From: Chrysogorgia sp. JL179-B06
Lineage: Eukaryota; Cnidaria; Anthozoa; Scleralcyonacea; Chrysogorgiidae
NCBI GenBank assembly: GCA_035772405.1
Contig: JAYKKM010000258.1
Location: forward strand, 930,001-994,000
Length of the DNA stretch: 64,000 nt
Direction: 5' to 3'
The position numbers and the translations under genes are program-made. The notes beneath the pieces were generated by a model. That model saw nothing but the letters and a program-made list of their open reading frames with translations, did no database searches and was not told the origin of the DNA. Shown piece after piece: positions 1 to 12,224 of this stretch (the first letter of the stretch is position 1; each line of letters opens with the position of its first letter).

Positions 1-211
1 CGATTGACAAATGTACTGCCTATGCGGCAGTACATATTAACACAAAAGAAAACTGGTTTGGAATGCCTCTTGTGACATCACATCCAGTAACTTTGACAGC
101 GAAAAACTCCATGAAGATGAAATTTTCGGCTAACGATATATATTATGATTAACACATCCAAACATTACCGATATATAGTGACTGCCACATAGGCAGTACA
201 TATATCAATCG
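1..211. mobile_element. Palindromic MITE-like repeat
   Basis: The first 35 bases recur inverted at 177-211 (TGTACTGCCTATG core), giving terminal inverted repeats around a short non-coding middle. The same terminal motif reappears near 7066-7100. The window edge may cut the left end, so no target duplication can be assigned. Confidence 0.55.
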
Positions 212-248
212 AACCAGTACATCATTGTAACCTTCGCTCTCCATCTGA

Positions 249-328
249 GTCTCGGTGGCTCAATGGTTAGAGCGTCTCATGCACCGGCAATCAGAAGGTT
301 ACAGGTTCATTCGATTCCTGTCCGAGAC
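249..328 (+). mobile_element. tRNA-derived SINE head
   Basis: The ends pair as a 7-bp acceptor-like stem (GTCTCGG with CCGAGAC). Between them are an A-box-like GTGGCTCAATGG and a B-box-like segment that reads TTCGATTCC but carries a 3-base insertion. The damaged B box and the presence of related copies on both strands near 7 kb point to a SINE rather than a working tRNA gene. Confidence 0.55.
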
Positions 329-405
329 TCAGAATCATTTTTCTGAGGATACAAGCTTGACGATCGTCCATGCATCGCCAGTTTTCTTTTGTTATTTGCC
401 ATAAA

Positions 406-494
406 AATGCCTCTTGTGACATCACATCCGATAACTTTAACAGCAAAAAAGTCCATGAAGATGAAATTTTCGGCTGACAAGATATATTATGATT
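406..494 (+). repeat. 89-bp direct repeat, second copy
   Basis: This segment repeats 62-150 in the same orientation with few differences; both begin AATGCCTCTTGTGACATCAC. The two copies flank the tRNA-like segment at 249-328, so the arrangement looks like a composite of neighbouring repeats. No coding potential is seen. Confidence 0.6.
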
Positions 495-898
495 TTGCTC
501 AGGAAGACCCATATATTACGAATTTGTAAAATTCTCAAACGTGAGATAGGCATTTTAACTATCGTTTTCTACACGGAAATGTCGACGCGGTTCATTATTT
601 TCAGCATAAACTCTGAAATTACCTTCAGCATTCCTAGGACATGCCTGTCTATCAAATGCTCCATACATCGTCAAGCCCCACATGCTTTCGTAGTTTTCTT
701 GAGGATGACAAACTAGATTATGGCCTATGGATGGAGACAAATTTAGCGCGTCAGAATATTTTACAATTGTCACAAAAATCTGTATAACTACACGCTATAA
801 TTACTATCCATACAGTTATAGAAACACAAGTTGAAGTTTGGGAGAACGATAAATTGCAGTTTTCGAGTTCTCCCAAACTTTCACAAGTGTTTCTATTT

Positions 899-2656
899 AA
901 AGGGATACTCCCGCCAAAATACAAATGTAGTTCATAAGAAAGATCTTACTGACTTTAGTTTATTTTCAAACTTTCAGCATTGCTATCAATTTAGTTAAGA
1001 AGATATGGCTGGTTGAAGTTGAAGAGTTTGTCCAATTTCGACGCCATATTTGTTTCTCAAATAGATAAATCATTTATTAAAACTCCATATATTGCAGTGA
1101 AAGACTAAATTACATATGTGATTGAATTACAAGATATTAAAATATAAAAAGTAGCTAATAAATAATTAGATTATAAAGACTAAGCTAGAATATATAAATA
1201 GTAAAAATTATTATATGTAAACTATTATATGTACATATTATTTGAATAATGAATAATGAAAGATTTGCAATAGCGGTACGACAACTAGTAGGTACGTTAA
1301 AAAGTCTATTACTAAGTCCTTAATCTTACGGAGTATGAACTAGTCAACGGGGGGTAAAAGATCTGCAAGTTTGTGTTCATTTACTTTAACAATGTCATTA
1401 AATAGATTAAGTGAAAGAGCCTCCCGTCTATATAGCATAAAGTGTGGAGACGTCCGACTTTTCTAATGCTTCTTTATAAGTAAGGCCCGGAAAAATTATG
1501 TTCATGGCTCGTTTCTGTATGCGTTCGATGTCATTAGAGAGATATTTAGGGAGGCTACTATGGAAAAGTTGGCATGCGTATTCCAAAACAGATCTGATCA
1601 CACTACTATAAAAGAAGATCATCTGGAATAACGACGGCACGTTTCAACTGTCTAAGTAGGAACACACGTTTTGCAGCCTTCAGGGTGATGGCAGCTACAT
1701 GATCATTCCACTTCAAGTCGTTTCTAATTATGACTCCCAATACTTTGGCAGACGACACGGATCTTGAAGTGGCGCAGTTCTTCTACAACAGGTAACTAAT
1801 TCCTTGCACTTTATTGGATTAAGTTGGAAGTAGTTTTCACGAGTCCATGCGGAAATATGGTCCACAGCTTCATGCAAACGGCTTTCCACCGTGGTCCACC
1901 AGAGATGGAGGTATCGTCAGCAAATTTCCACATGGAAAATGATTTACTCTATTTACTCTATTTTCTTTCTTCAGGACTGAATTTTAGCGTCTTGCAGATG
2001 GATACACACAACCAATAGCTTGATGATTTAAATCTCCTTCGCTTCAGTAGGTCACAGGAGGCGAGTTTGTCCCATAGCCAGTTGGACAATGGTCGGCACT
2101 GAACTTGGCCATATATGAGTCGAAGTAGAAACCAACAATCTCCACGAATTTCGCAGCGAAAAGAGCATACTCCTTGTGTAAATCAGCATATTATCGAATT
2201 GTATAGTTAAATAGTTTCTTACCGAGTAGAATAACAGGAAGGAGCGCTAAGGACCAAGTTAAAATCGATAAACGTAAGAGCTCAAAAATATGCAGCCAAC
2301 CCGGGCGCATTTACATACCGTCACTGAGTGATTCTATCTCGTATATTTATGCCTAAGAAGCTCCTCTACTTTCCTACATGAGGAACTAAATAGTTTTTTT
2401 CGACTAATTTTCGTCCAAAGAGCATTCACAACAGCTATCACTATGTGATCGCCATCGAAACAACTCCACTGCCGATAAAGAAGCACTCAATGACGTAATA
2501 TTTTCAAAACCATGGCGTCAAAATCCTCAAATTTTCAACTTCAACTATAGCCATACCTTCTTAACTAAATTGATAGGAATGCTGAAACTTTGGAAATAAA
2601 CTAAAGTCAGTAAGATCTTTCATGTGAATTTATATTTTGGCTGGAGTATTCCCTTT
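899..2656. mobile_element. DNA transposon remnant with ~150-bp inverted ends
   Basis: The arms at 899-1050 and 2509-2656 are inverted copies starting AAAGGGATACTCC. The interior holds a degraded LINE reverse-transcriptase piece on the minus strand and otherwise AT-rich non-coding sequence. A 75-bp hairpin (820-894) abuts the left end. No transposase is visible, so it is non-autonomous or decayed. Confidence 0.5.
1428..1950 (-). pseudogene. LINE reverse-transcriptase fragment (FADD to C-terminal region)
   Basis: In shifting minus-strand frames one reads a KFADDTS catalytic box near 1925. It is followed by VDHISAWTREN and NPIKCKEL near 1800-1880, and then by SVIRSVLEYAC and IERIQKRAMNIIFPG at 1450-1620. 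These are the palm-to-thumb landmarks of jockey/CR1-type non-LTR retrotransposon polymerases. Frames break several times and both ends are missing, so it is dead. It lies inside the inverted-repeat element 899-2656. Confidence 0.7.
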
Positions 2657-2984
2657 AACAATGAGTTACCGACGTCGAGGTGATTAATTATCGTTGAAAT
2701 ATAACGATAATCACCGAGACTGAGGCGACTAATTGTTTTAGCATAATTTCACAGCTGATCAGAAAAATACGACTTGCGTTTGGATCGAAAAAGAGTAAAA
2801 TTTAAAGTCCATGAAACTGGCATCTTTTTAAAGTGACAAATAAAATTTTTCCAAACTTCAACATAAGGCTACTTACCTTTGAAGACAGAATAATAATGCA
2901 AATTTAAATTTATTTAGAAGCACTTTTGAAATGATGACAAATATCGTAAAAATAGTCAAGAACTCATCTTATTGCAGAGATATC

Positions 2985-3712
2985 TTATTGCATGTATATC
3001 AACGATATGGAAGCTGATGTTCCTATACACAACCTAGAGTGAACACGCGTAAATATGCAGATGACTGTACAATGGATACTAGTGTAAATGCTACGCAACC
3101 TAGCGTCTTACAACAAGCTTTAGATTCGGTTCAATGTTGGGCGGAAGAAAACAAGATGAAATTGAATATAGAAAAGACAAAGGATATGTGGATTAATTTT
3201 ACTGGAACACCGCCCCCACCACCATTACAAGTAGGGGATGTTCAGATTAAAAGAATCGCGAGAGTTTTAAACTCTTGAGAGTTTTAAACTCTTGGGAGTT
3301 TGGTTTCAAAATGACCTTAAATGGAATATACACGTAGAGGAGACTACGCGCAAAGCATCCAAAAGTTTGTACTGCCTGATAGAATGCAGAAGAGCAAATT
3401 TACCTGTTGAAGTGGGTCTAACCACATATGTTTCTAAAATTAGACCAGTGCTTGAGTACGGTTCATCGGTATGGGGGGGGAGGTCTTCCACTGTATCTTA
3501 AGGAGGAACTAGAACGCGTGCAAAAGAGAAGTTTACGCATAATTGGGCTTCCTTATGATTATTTGCCGAGTCTCGAAGAGAGAAGAAATAAAGCTCTGGC
3601 CAAGGAAGTTGATATTATCACTGGAAATCAAAGCCACATTTTTCATCAACGACTAATTGGGTATAACAATCATCATTATAATCAGTTTTATTCCCCGAGC
3701 AATAAGACATAA
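2985..3712 (+). pseudogene. LINE reverse-transcriptase fragment (YADD to C-terminus)
   Basis: Plus-strand translation gives YINDM and then RKYADDCTMD, the reverse-transcriptase catalytic box, near 3045-3070. It continues through LNIEKTK, GVWFQNDLKWNIHV and RPVLEYGSSVW, and ends with LERVQKRSLRIIG and a stop at 3710-3712. At least two frameshifts are needed, near 3280 and 3475, the second in a run of G. The family signature is jockey/CR1-like; it differs from the fragment at 1.4-1.95 kb. 5' truncated, typical of LINE insertions. Confidence 0.75.
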
Positions 3713-3871
3713 ATCATTTTAAAATTAGCTTGTATATATTTTATTCGTATTTGTAGTTTTCAAATGTGTAAATTTTTTCAACCTTACATATAATTGTAAA
3801 TCCATTGTATTTTTAAATTTAAGATGGATCATTAAAAATTATTATAAAAATTATATATTCAGGTCTTTGGA

Positions 3872-4096
3872 ACATGCAAATGAGATGCATTATGACGTCA
3901 TTTACTCACACAAATTTCCAAAAAGACAAATATCTTCGGAAATAATTGGTAGATTGTATAGAAACTTTCCATATGTATGCTTATACGAATGGTACACGGT
4001 ACTGTATAAATAAATTGCTGGATATTTTCCTCAGAATTGAGAATTTTATTGAGTTTGTGTGAGTAAATGACGTCATAAGGCACATTTGCATATTCG
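3872..4096. mobile_element. MITE, ~225 bp
   Basis: Inverted arms of about 45 bp at 3872-3920 and 4050-4096 share TGACGTCATTTACTCACAC. The middle is non-coding. A near-perfect palindrome of this size is the usual form of a non-autonomous DNA transposon. Confidence 0.6.
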
Positions 4097-4435
4097 GAAA
4101 ACATGAATATCGGCTTTGGAACAAGATGGTCTATTGACTAAACGAGAACGCTATTCTTCTTTATTTCAAAAGTACTTCTCAATAAAATCTAAATAAGGTT
4201 GACGATTTTCCATCGTAGGGCAACTTTAAAAAGTTTTGTACTATATTTTGGAGATTATTTGGTTTTCCTATGTTCATTAATTTCTTCATTCGAAATATTT
4301 GGGGAATCTTTTTCGTTATGAGTTTTTTTTTGAAAACTCAATAGTCACAGCGCTACGATGTAACTATCGTCTCAGAGTCACTGGCCAGTCAACCAATCAG
4401 AATTCGTTTAAGTTCTGCAATACGCCAGTTCGTAA

Positions 4436-4624
4436 TGTCGACTGCGCATCAAAATGACGTGTTCTGCGACGGGAAAAAACTTATTTCAATTCATAACATC
4501 AGGCTAAAACCACAATAGACATTTGCAATTCTGTTTACACTTGCAAATTACCCAGTCTGATGTTATGAATTGAAATAAGTTTTATCCCGACGTAGAACGC
4601 GTCATTTTGATGCGCAGCCGACAT
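4436..4624. mobile_element. MITE, ~190 bp
   Basis: Arms at about 4436-4506 and 4556-4624 are inverted copies containing TTATTTCAATTCATAACATC and GCGCATCAAAATGACG. Non-coding. Confidence 0.55.
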
Positions 4625-4639
4625 AACCGGAACTCGTCA

Positions 4640-5670
4640 TTTTGATGCGCAGCCGGTATACTAAAGCTGTATAGGAACAGAGGAAAACTGTTTTCTATTT
4701 CTTTTATACCTTTTCCACAACTTTTCAAAATGTTATTTTATAGTTGAGATTAACATATCAATGCGTTTATGTATTGATTTTATACCTTTGGAAGTTTTCA
4801 TTTGAAAGCCAAGTGAAGATAACTTGAAATGTTCATTAGCGTCTTCCAGAGTAGAATCCATCTTTCCAACGCGAATGGCCTTCAGTAAAACACTTCCACT
4901 GAAGTTCGTAAAACTTTGCAGCGAAAATGTCAAAGTCACATTTACAATGAGAGGACTGGGGCTAAATTGTAAATAAACAAAGTAACAATGTTGTTTGAAG
5001 ATTTCAATGGAGCATATAAACTAAAAATCCTGCTCAAAAGTAATTATAGGGATCTTAAGTCTTTTCTGTCTGACACAGTCAAAGTCGGTCGTATAAGGCT
5101 GATGATGTCGTCAATCGAAAAACACGGCACACGGTAACGCAAGATTAAAAATTGAAAATCGACAAGAGCCAGGCACACGAGATCCACTCACACGCCAAGT
5201 TTGATTTGATTTCATAAAAAACTCTGCGATTGGTGGCATTTTGAATTTTCATGATGCTACGCGGGCGTGCATGAAGATGGGTTTAATTTCTAGAAAAATG
5301 AAAGTTTTTCAACCTAATTTATATTAACATAATGTGTCTTGTTTGGGAAATTCAAAAGCATTGGTAACAGCCGGTTTATTGGGCTTTCAGAAAATGTATA
5401 GCTTTCGCAACAGTTATGGTTATTTCCAGAGATATCAATAGAACAAAGAGGTGGTTCAATTTTGGATGTTTTCAGCCCGTCAGGAAATAATTAAGGGTGT
5501 TCGGATGTGTTTGGATTTGGAGACCTTATATTCGTTGCTAACGAACCTTAGAATGAACAAATTTGACATAGAATTTCAGACATAAGAAACCATCAAGACA
5601 GTCTGTATGTGGTATATGTTAGCCTGCGTGTCGGCGTTAGGGCGAGGGGGAAAGCGGAAAGGCGAAGTGG
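4640..5670. other. No gene seen; short CR1-tail scrap
   Basis: No convincing gene in about 1 kb. Around 5055-5130 lies a short plus-strand stretch (CTGTCTGACACAGTCAAAG, then GTCGTATAAGGCTGATGATG) that matches the 3' tail of the CR1-like fragment ending near 6712, so it is likely a severely truncated copy of the same family. Confidence 0.4.
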
Positions 5671-5674
5671 GAGG

Positions 5675-6362
5675 GAACTCTTGCACGAAAGACCCATGTT
5701 TTTGGATTTCCGCCCACATGAAGAACTGTCAAAAACAACCAATCAGCGGCTAGCGGGCTTTCCCCAATGATTAAAACATTTCACTTCGGGCCGAATCGTG
5801 AAATATCTGAAACTGAAACTCTATCTGAAACTCCGTAAAAAGCTTGACTGCATCTGGTGGAAACAAGATTTATTTTGAAAATTTATTCAAGCAATCGTGT
5901 AGATATGGAAGCACAGAGTTAATTCTGGCTGAGGATTTGTGAATCAATCGGCTTTAGCAGTGAAACTTTAATAGTTCTCCGAGCGGGTTTGTCTTTCGGC
6001 AGAAAAAATAAGAAATGCTTTTGAACTTTATAACTTTATTAAATCAGTATTAACACATGCGAAAGAAGGAGACAGCAATGTTCCAGCAACCGATAACATT
6101 AATAGCCCTGATACTAATAGAATGAAGCGACATCTGACTACCGAGAATGGGATTTGGCCAAGAAATTTCATAGGCAAGGCAACGTAGAAACCATCACTTA
6201 TACACTAGCCGTAAGTCTCTTTATTCTGAAACGTCGAAGGAATTCTGCAAAGGCCCAGAGAGCACAATACTAATGAGTTGAGTTAGCCAATCAGAATTTA
6301 GCGTCTTCTGGTGGACGTAGAAATCCAAAAACATGGGTCTTTCGTGCAGGCGTTCCATGTGC
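5675..6362. mobile_element. DNA element with inverted ends
   Basis: TTGCACGAAAGACCCATG plus the following 20 bases at about 5681-5725 recur inverted at 6305-6350. The roughly 690-bp interval has no convincing open frame. Likely a non-autonomous DNA transposon. Confidence 0.5.
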
Positions 6363-6369
6363 CCTCACC

Positions 6370-6712
6370 CCAGTCCCCGGCCCCGTCCTCTGTAGCCTCC
6401 ACTGGCTTCCGATTAATCATCGTATTTATTTATTTCATTGATTACGTTCAAGGAAATTCATGGTGTTGCTCCTGATTATATTTATAATATCAATGTCAAA
6501 AGGTCCTCTAGGTATGGTTAATGATGAGAAATTATTAACGTTACCCCCTGGCAAATCACTTGTAACATGTTGCAGCCCCCAAACTATGGAACTCGTTGCT
6601 AAGGAAATTAGGAACATTAACTTTTACCAACTTTTAAGAGTCGCATTACATCTTTCCTGTCTGGCCCAGTCAGAATCAGTCGTATAAGACTGATGAAGTC
6701 GTTAATCGAAAA
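6370..6712 (+). pseudogene. CR1-like LINE 3' terminal fragment
   Basis: Plus-strand frames give SLHWLP, then HGVAPDYI, then LWNSL-like residues before a short tail. This is the usual C-terminal block of CR1/Rex-type ORF2 (LHWLPV, HG.AP.YI, LWN.LP). Several frameshifts. A reverse-strand piece with KLQRVQNAAARLI at 6720-6810 may be part of another copy. Confidence 0.6.
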
Positions 6713-6952
6713 ACACGACATTTTCCGGTGACGTCATGAAGACATGGCAAAATCTAGGTAGTTTGCAAATAAGCCTGGCCGCTGCGTTCTGTACCCGTTG
6801 TAATTTAACCATTAATAACCATAAACAAAGACCTTTAAAATTTGCGTGTTGTCTATATATGCACTTGACGTGGTGAATGTGGGAGAGCTTGGAGTAGACA
6901 GACGATACATGGACGATCATCAAGCTCGTATCCTCAGAAAATGTTTCTGAAT

Positions 6953-7032
6953 CCCGGAAAGGAATCCAACCTGTAACCTTCTTATTGCAGGTGAGACGCT
7001 CTGACCATTGAACTAGCGAGACTCAGATGGAG
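6953..7032 (-). mobile_element. tRNA-derived SINE head, minus strand
   Basis: On the minus strand it reads CCATCTGAGTCTCG, then AGTTCAATGGTCAGAGCG and GAAGGTTACAGGTTG, matching the SINE at 249-328 with small changes. The MITE motif of 1-211 follows near 7066, so the same repeat pair occurs twice in opposite orientation. Confidence 0.5.
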
Positions 7033-7224
7033 AGCGAAGGTTACAATGATTTACTGGTTCGATTGATATATGTACTGCCTATGCGGCAGTCACTATTTAT
7101 CGGTAATGCTTGGATGTGTTAATATACACAATGTTGTAGTGAATGTGGGATAGCTCGGAGAGTAGACAGACGATACGTGGACGATCGTCAAGCTCATATC
7201 CTCAGTCCCGTACAGGAATCAAAC

Positions 7225-7330
7225 CTGTTAGGGTAAGTTTCTGATTGGTAACTTCGATGATTAGAACGTCTCACCGGTAATCACAAGGTTACAGTTCCTG
7301 TCCGGAACTCAGAATCATTTTCTGAATATT
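7225..7330 (+). mobile_element. Damaged tRNA-SINE copy
   Basis: A shortened relative of the copy at 249-328: TTAGAACGTCTCACCGG, then CAAGGTTACAGTTCCTGTCC. The acceptor-like stem is no longer complete. Confidence 0.4.
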
Positions 7331-7552
7331 TGAGCTTGACGATCGTCCATGTATCGTCTAAGGTAGTTATAACGTCTTAGTTCAAATTTTAGTCCGTTTT
7401 CTTTGATTGATAACTATATTTAATGAGGGTAGACACCAAGCTAACACAAAGGTTAATAAGGGTGGCCCTTTGTTCTTTATACGGATGTATATCCTATGCA
7501 TTCCTAAAGCTTGGGAGGATTTGAATAGTCTCCAGGAGAACGCGGTGTTGGT

Positions 7553-7661
7553 GAATTGAATTCAATAGATAATTAAAAATTAACGGGATGTATATATACA
7601 ACGCAGAGCTGTATCCATAATCCATATACATCCCGTGATTTTTTCCCTATTGAATTCAATT
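7553..7661. repeat. 109-bp hairpin
   Basis: AATTGAATTCAATAG and ACGGGATGTATAT on the left side are mirrored by ATATACATCCCGT and CTATTGAATTCAATT on the right, so the stretch folds as an imperfect hairpin. Probably a small MITE. Confidence 0.5.
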
Positions 7662-8259
7662 ACTCAGCCTTGTCCTGCTCACTGCTCTTAAATCTCTACT
7701 TATAAAAACGTTCTTTCCTTAGAGAAAACTTTGGCAGAAAACCTTTTAAAATTTTAACTACATCAGTGCCCTCGGGATGTATCTGGCTAAGAGACTCCGT
7801 TCTCGGCATCTAACTCTCATATATATAAAGCGAGTATGCTATCTGACAAAATGATAATTACAATAATGGAGACAAAAATGATAATTGACAAAATGATAAT
7901 TACAATAATTTTCTTTCCGGTTGCTTACCTAAAACTTGCGACTTCACAACTTTTGAATCCTTGCGTGCTTTTTAAAAGCAGTGAAATCTGAACAACAAAA
8001 ATATGGTCATTTGCATAGCGAAATACATTGACGCAATATAAACTAACATTTGGAAAAACCAACTATTTTTCAAAGCTGGCGTTTGCCCCAAGAGCAAACA
8101 TATGCTCATCTAGGGGGCTTAGGACTATAAAATAGAGTAAGTCGAAAAATAAATAAGTAAAAAATAAAAAATAAAAAAAAATAAGTATAATAAACTTAAC
8201 ACATGTAGATGCAGATAAATAAGTAAGTAAATAAGTAAGTAAGTAAATAAGTAAATAAG

Positions 8260-8290
<31 letters not shown>

Positions 8291-8639
8291 GTAAGTAAAT
8301 AAATAATAAATAATTAATTAATTAATTAATTAACAAATGAACGAACGAATATTATAATCATTCACATGTAAAAGCAATTTTCTCTTTGAAATGAATTATT
8401 CCTTAGAAATACTTACTGCATTCTCAACCCGCTCTGCGAGGTTTAAAAACTCGAGAGATTCATCGCTTGCTAAAGGGTCTTTGAAAACTTCATTTGTGAT
8501 ATTTAATCGCACATTGACCTTCTTTTCACCTTAAAAGTATGTAATTAATTTATAGTATAAGTACCTGTATGTAATGTGTTTTATTCTAGCTAGGCAGCGA
8601 CATTATGGAGCAGTTGGTTGGGACTCTGCGTATAAACAT
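7662..8639. other. No gene; A-rich simple repeats
   Basis: No gene seen. From about 8145 to 8335 the sequence is a run of AAAT, TAAG and AATT type tetranucleotide repeats, which act here only as low-complexity DNA. Confidence 0.5.
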
Positions 8640-8770
8640 TAACATACAGATATATACGTACATAGACATAGAAATATAGACATATAAAGATTGATATAAA
8701 CATAGAAATATTGACATATAGACATAGAAATATAAACACAAACACAAATACAGATATAGACATGCATATA
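8640..8770. repeat. ACATAGAAATAT minisatellite
   Basis: Irregular tandem copies of a 12-16 base unit (ACATAGACATAGAAATAT). Frames across it give only repeated Tyr/Ile/Cys-rich strings and are not genes. Confidence 0.6.
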
Positions 8771-8782
8771 TATAATTGTACT

Positions 8783-9036
8783 GTAGAACGTTTTTTCATT
8801 CTCGTATTTTAAGCTTTTGAACGCCGCTATTTTAGAGTTTGCTCGACAGCTCAAACTGATGTTCAGCGGGTATTTTCTTTTAAATTTTGACGTCATTGAG
8901 TGCTTGTCTTTTGTTCCTAGCAATGACGTCAAAATTGAAAAAAATTCCCGCTGTACATCGAGACTGAGCCGTCGAGCAAACTCTAAAATGGCGGCGTTCA
9001 GAAGCATAAAATACGAGAACGAAAACGTTATTTCTC
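8783..9036. mobile_element. MITE, ~250 bp
   Basis: Arms contain TCTCGTATTTTA and GAACGCCGC, repeated inverted as GCGGCGTTC and AAAATACGAGA. Both arms also share AGAGTTTGCTCGAC and TTTTGACGTCATTG. A near-complete palindrome without coding capacity. Confidence 0.65.
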
Positions 9037-9158
9037 GAGTACAAGAGCAGATACCGTAAAACTATTAACATTTCTAAATATTATACTTAAAGGACTTTTA
9101 TTTAAAAATAAGTTATCTTTTGGTACAGTTCTCCTTTAAATCTCATTTCGTATATTAC

Positions 9159-9194
9159 CTTGCGTGGTTTCAGTTCCAGGTATAGAATTTCTTT
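9159..9194 (-). CDS. Candidate 36-nt micro-exon of the MANSC gene
   Basis: On the minus strand a pyrimidine tract ends TTTTCTTTCAG, followed by 36 bases and a donor that reads CAAG|GTAATA. The phase (1-1) matches the phase left by the donor at 10880/10881, and the frame would add about a dozen Ser/Thr/Pro-containing residues, as in a membrane-proximal stalk. This is splice-signal reasoning only; the downstream exon was not found. Confidence 0.2.
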
Positions 9195-9659
9195 CTGAAA
9201 GAAAATTAAAAGTTATCATTTTACGCATCAACCAAGCAGTAGTCATCAGGAACGATAATTTCTGAAAATGACTGCAACTTCGTACCAGTAGAACCCTGGT
9301 TCCAGTAGAAACCGTATAAAGATTCACGTTTACAACTATTCCATAGCTCACTTCGTTCTTCACTTGTACGTTACGCTGCATGTTTTTATACTGAAAAAGT
9401 CTGTGTAACCTTGAGATTATTAAATCAAATCAATCGAAACGTAAACTCGCATGTTTGCAAAGATATACAGACTTCTTCAATAAGGCGTTATATGGAACGT
9501 ATTGTATAAAGTGAGGATCGTTTCCATCTCAAACAAATCTTAATATATCAATAACGAAGTAAGATATGGAAGAGCTGTAAACGGCAATCTTTGATAATTT
9601 CAAGACGGTTCGTTCAAGTAAGAGAGTTTAATTCGAACTGAATGTTTCACTGCATAAGG

Positions 9660-9899
<240 letters not shown>

Positions 9900-10018
9900 G
9901 ATATCTGCGGCTCACTCGTTTTTTTCCAACTTTCCCCAAAAGGTTTCAGCTTTTATATAGACCTTATTCACAAATGGTTGTACATTGGTTGTGTGGTCCA
10001 ACAAACTAGAGTAATATA

Positions 10019-10678
10019 GGGGCCGTTTACATGAATCCGGATTGAGTTTCATTCCGGATTGAACTCATACCGGTTCTGTTAAAATCCCTTTAGCTGTTTA
10101 CATGAATCCGGAATGAGATGTAGCTCAATCCGGATTGAGTTGATTCCGGTTCTCATTCCGGATTGAGTTTCATTCCGGATTGAGTTTCATTGAAATTTCA
10201 TTCCGGTGTCATGTAAAGGCGGTGCGAGATTTCATTCCAGAATCAAAAATACGACCTATAGAAGACTGAAACGAACAACACATGCGTACTTTTAACATTT
10301 ATAGACTACAATTTACAGCTAGAGACAGAAATTCCTCCGACGTCATATTGTTCAATATAGTAGTTCTTTGTCGACGACGTTATAAATTAAAGATGAATTA
10401 AATGCTTGTTTACTTGCGACCGCATCGATTATCGTTGCTAGTAATGCTTTTCCCCTTTTATTTGTTTATTCTTCGCCAAATTATCAATGTAGGGCACATG
10501 TTAAAGTGTACAAACGCAGAAATCGCTGAAAGAAATCGCTATAATGTCATTGATCGCCATCTTGAAATTTCAGATTTCGCGCGATTTTCGATCCTGGGAT
10601 AGAATTCCTATGTAAACGCGGTTTGAATTCACGTTCAATCCGGAATGAAACTCAACCCGGATTCATGTAAACAGCCCC
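10019..10678. mobile_element. MITE with GGGGCCGTTTACATGAATCC ends
   Basis: The ends GGGGCCGTTTACATGAATCC and the inverse of GGATTCATGTAAACAGCCCC form terminal inverted repeats. Subterminal CCGGATTGAGTTTCATT copies occur several times near the left end and again near the right. TA-rich bases flank both ends. The ends recall PIF/Harbinger-type MITEs, but the target duplication cannot be fixed because the flank is itself TATA. Confidence 0.6.
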
Positions 10679-10880
10679 TATAAACTTAAAAGATTTTTCT
10701 ATCATTGTACCCTTTCAGTACACCAATTCCACCCTTCTCACGATTAAATAAAAATGTTTTAAAAAATGTCCTTGTCACCGGGTCATTTTACCTGTTGATG
10801 TGATGAGAAACGTATATTTTTTGGCCTGAGAATTTTAATATAGGATTGATTGTGAAACAAAATAAACATATATTTCTTAC

Positions 10881-12128
10881 TTGAATCAATGTCGTGTGGT
10901 CGATCCAGAAGTACGTAATCCGAAGATTCCTCTGAGTTTGCCGTGTGGATTGGAAGACACGCCTCTTCTGATGGACAGTGGACGGAGTAACAATATTTTC
11001 CAACTTTAAACGCCAGATTACACAATCGTCTTTTGCAGCAGATATCTACACATTTATCAACAGAGCCAACAACGCCTCTTAGTTCGAAGGTAGCAAATTT
11101 TCTTCGATGTTTTAAACGAACATTACGGAAAACAGCTTTAGGGTTACATTTTGTCACATCGTGAACACGTACATCTCCGTTTGATTGAAGAAAGTTGGAA
11201 AGAGTAAGATCCTTCTGGGCATTTATTACGGGAACATCTTTGATGTTTTCTTGTAAGGTTTCCTCCTTTGATATTTCATCTTCCGGCGTCTTAATGAAGG
11301 ACGGCACCTCGTGATGTCGCATTAGATTCCTTCCAGTTCTTAAAATAATTCCATAATTGATATTTTTATAATTCAAGTCTCTTCGACTTATCTGAACTCG
11401 TCGGCAGTCGTTGGGTTCGACACAGTGTACCAGGAAACACTGCTTATTCAGAAGCAATGAAACATTACAGAGCAAATCTGCACAGCATAAGCTTACACAT
11501 TTGCTCCAAGAATTCGTGCTCTCTTGGTGAAAGTGTGATCTGTTGTTTAGCCAGCTGTAAGGTACGACATCTCTTAAAGTCCGAACAAGGTTACACTGTG
11601 GTAATGCGATAAATTTAGAAAAATTAAAACTATCTAGCCGTTTGTTAATGCTTGTCTCTCCTCTCGCCGTCTGAATGTGTACTTTGTCTCTGGTCCTGTT
11701 TTTAAATTGATAATTATTGATAGACTTCATCAAATACGATTCATTTTGTTTTTTCATAAACGATCCTTTCACATCATCGTTCATTCCTGTTTTCAAAGAG
11801 CTCATTCTAAAGAAATAATTGTCGTCGATATTCTTTGATTTTTGAGATAAGCCATGGCGTGATCGCTTCGGTATAAAAACCCGAGACCCTTTGCGATGCT
11901 TGTCCGATGGCGTCAAATCGCAAGGGCTCCTCTTGGTACATTTTATTATATTACACGAGGTACTGTTTTTGAAAACAACCACCAAGTCACAATTGAGATG
12001 TTCACAGCAGTAGTCGAGGCAGGTTTTGTCCTTCTTTCCGATGTCATATCTTGCAACAATTTTTCCTCCTTCAATCCAGGCATTCTTAAAAGACAACTCC
12101 GCACCAAAGCAGTTGAGAGCTTGAGCTT
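10881..12128 (-). CDS. Triple MANSC-repeat extracellular protein, main exon
   Basis: This exon encodes about 416 residues with three cysteine-rich repeats of the MANSC kind. Each has the pattern C-x3-CC-x4-C, a hydrophobic stretch, then C-x4-C-x5-C; the clearest is CVDICCKRRLCNLAF followed by CYSVHC. MANSC modules are extracellular and occur in membrane and secreted animal proteins. The exon starts after a pyrimidine-rich acceptor (TTTTTTTACGGCACAG, minus strand) at 12129-12131. It probably stops at 10881, where a canonical GTAAGA donor precedes the frame's own stop, so the last residues of the open frame are likely intronic. Its 5' partner is the signal-peptide exon at 14818-14899. The spacers between repeats are Lys/Asn/Ser-rich and poorly conserved-looking. 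A transmembrane exon further downstream was not identified. Confidence 0.7.
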
Positions 12129-12224
12129 CTGTGCCGTAAAAAAACATAAGAAAAAGTCAGCTAATATATATTTCAATAAATTAATTTTCTCACAAAAGGT
12201 TTGTATATATATATATATATATAT

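Noticed and set aside
249..328. Functional tRNA gene
   Set aside because: The B box is interrupted and related copies with the same flanks lie on both strands near 7 kb, so it is a SINE head.
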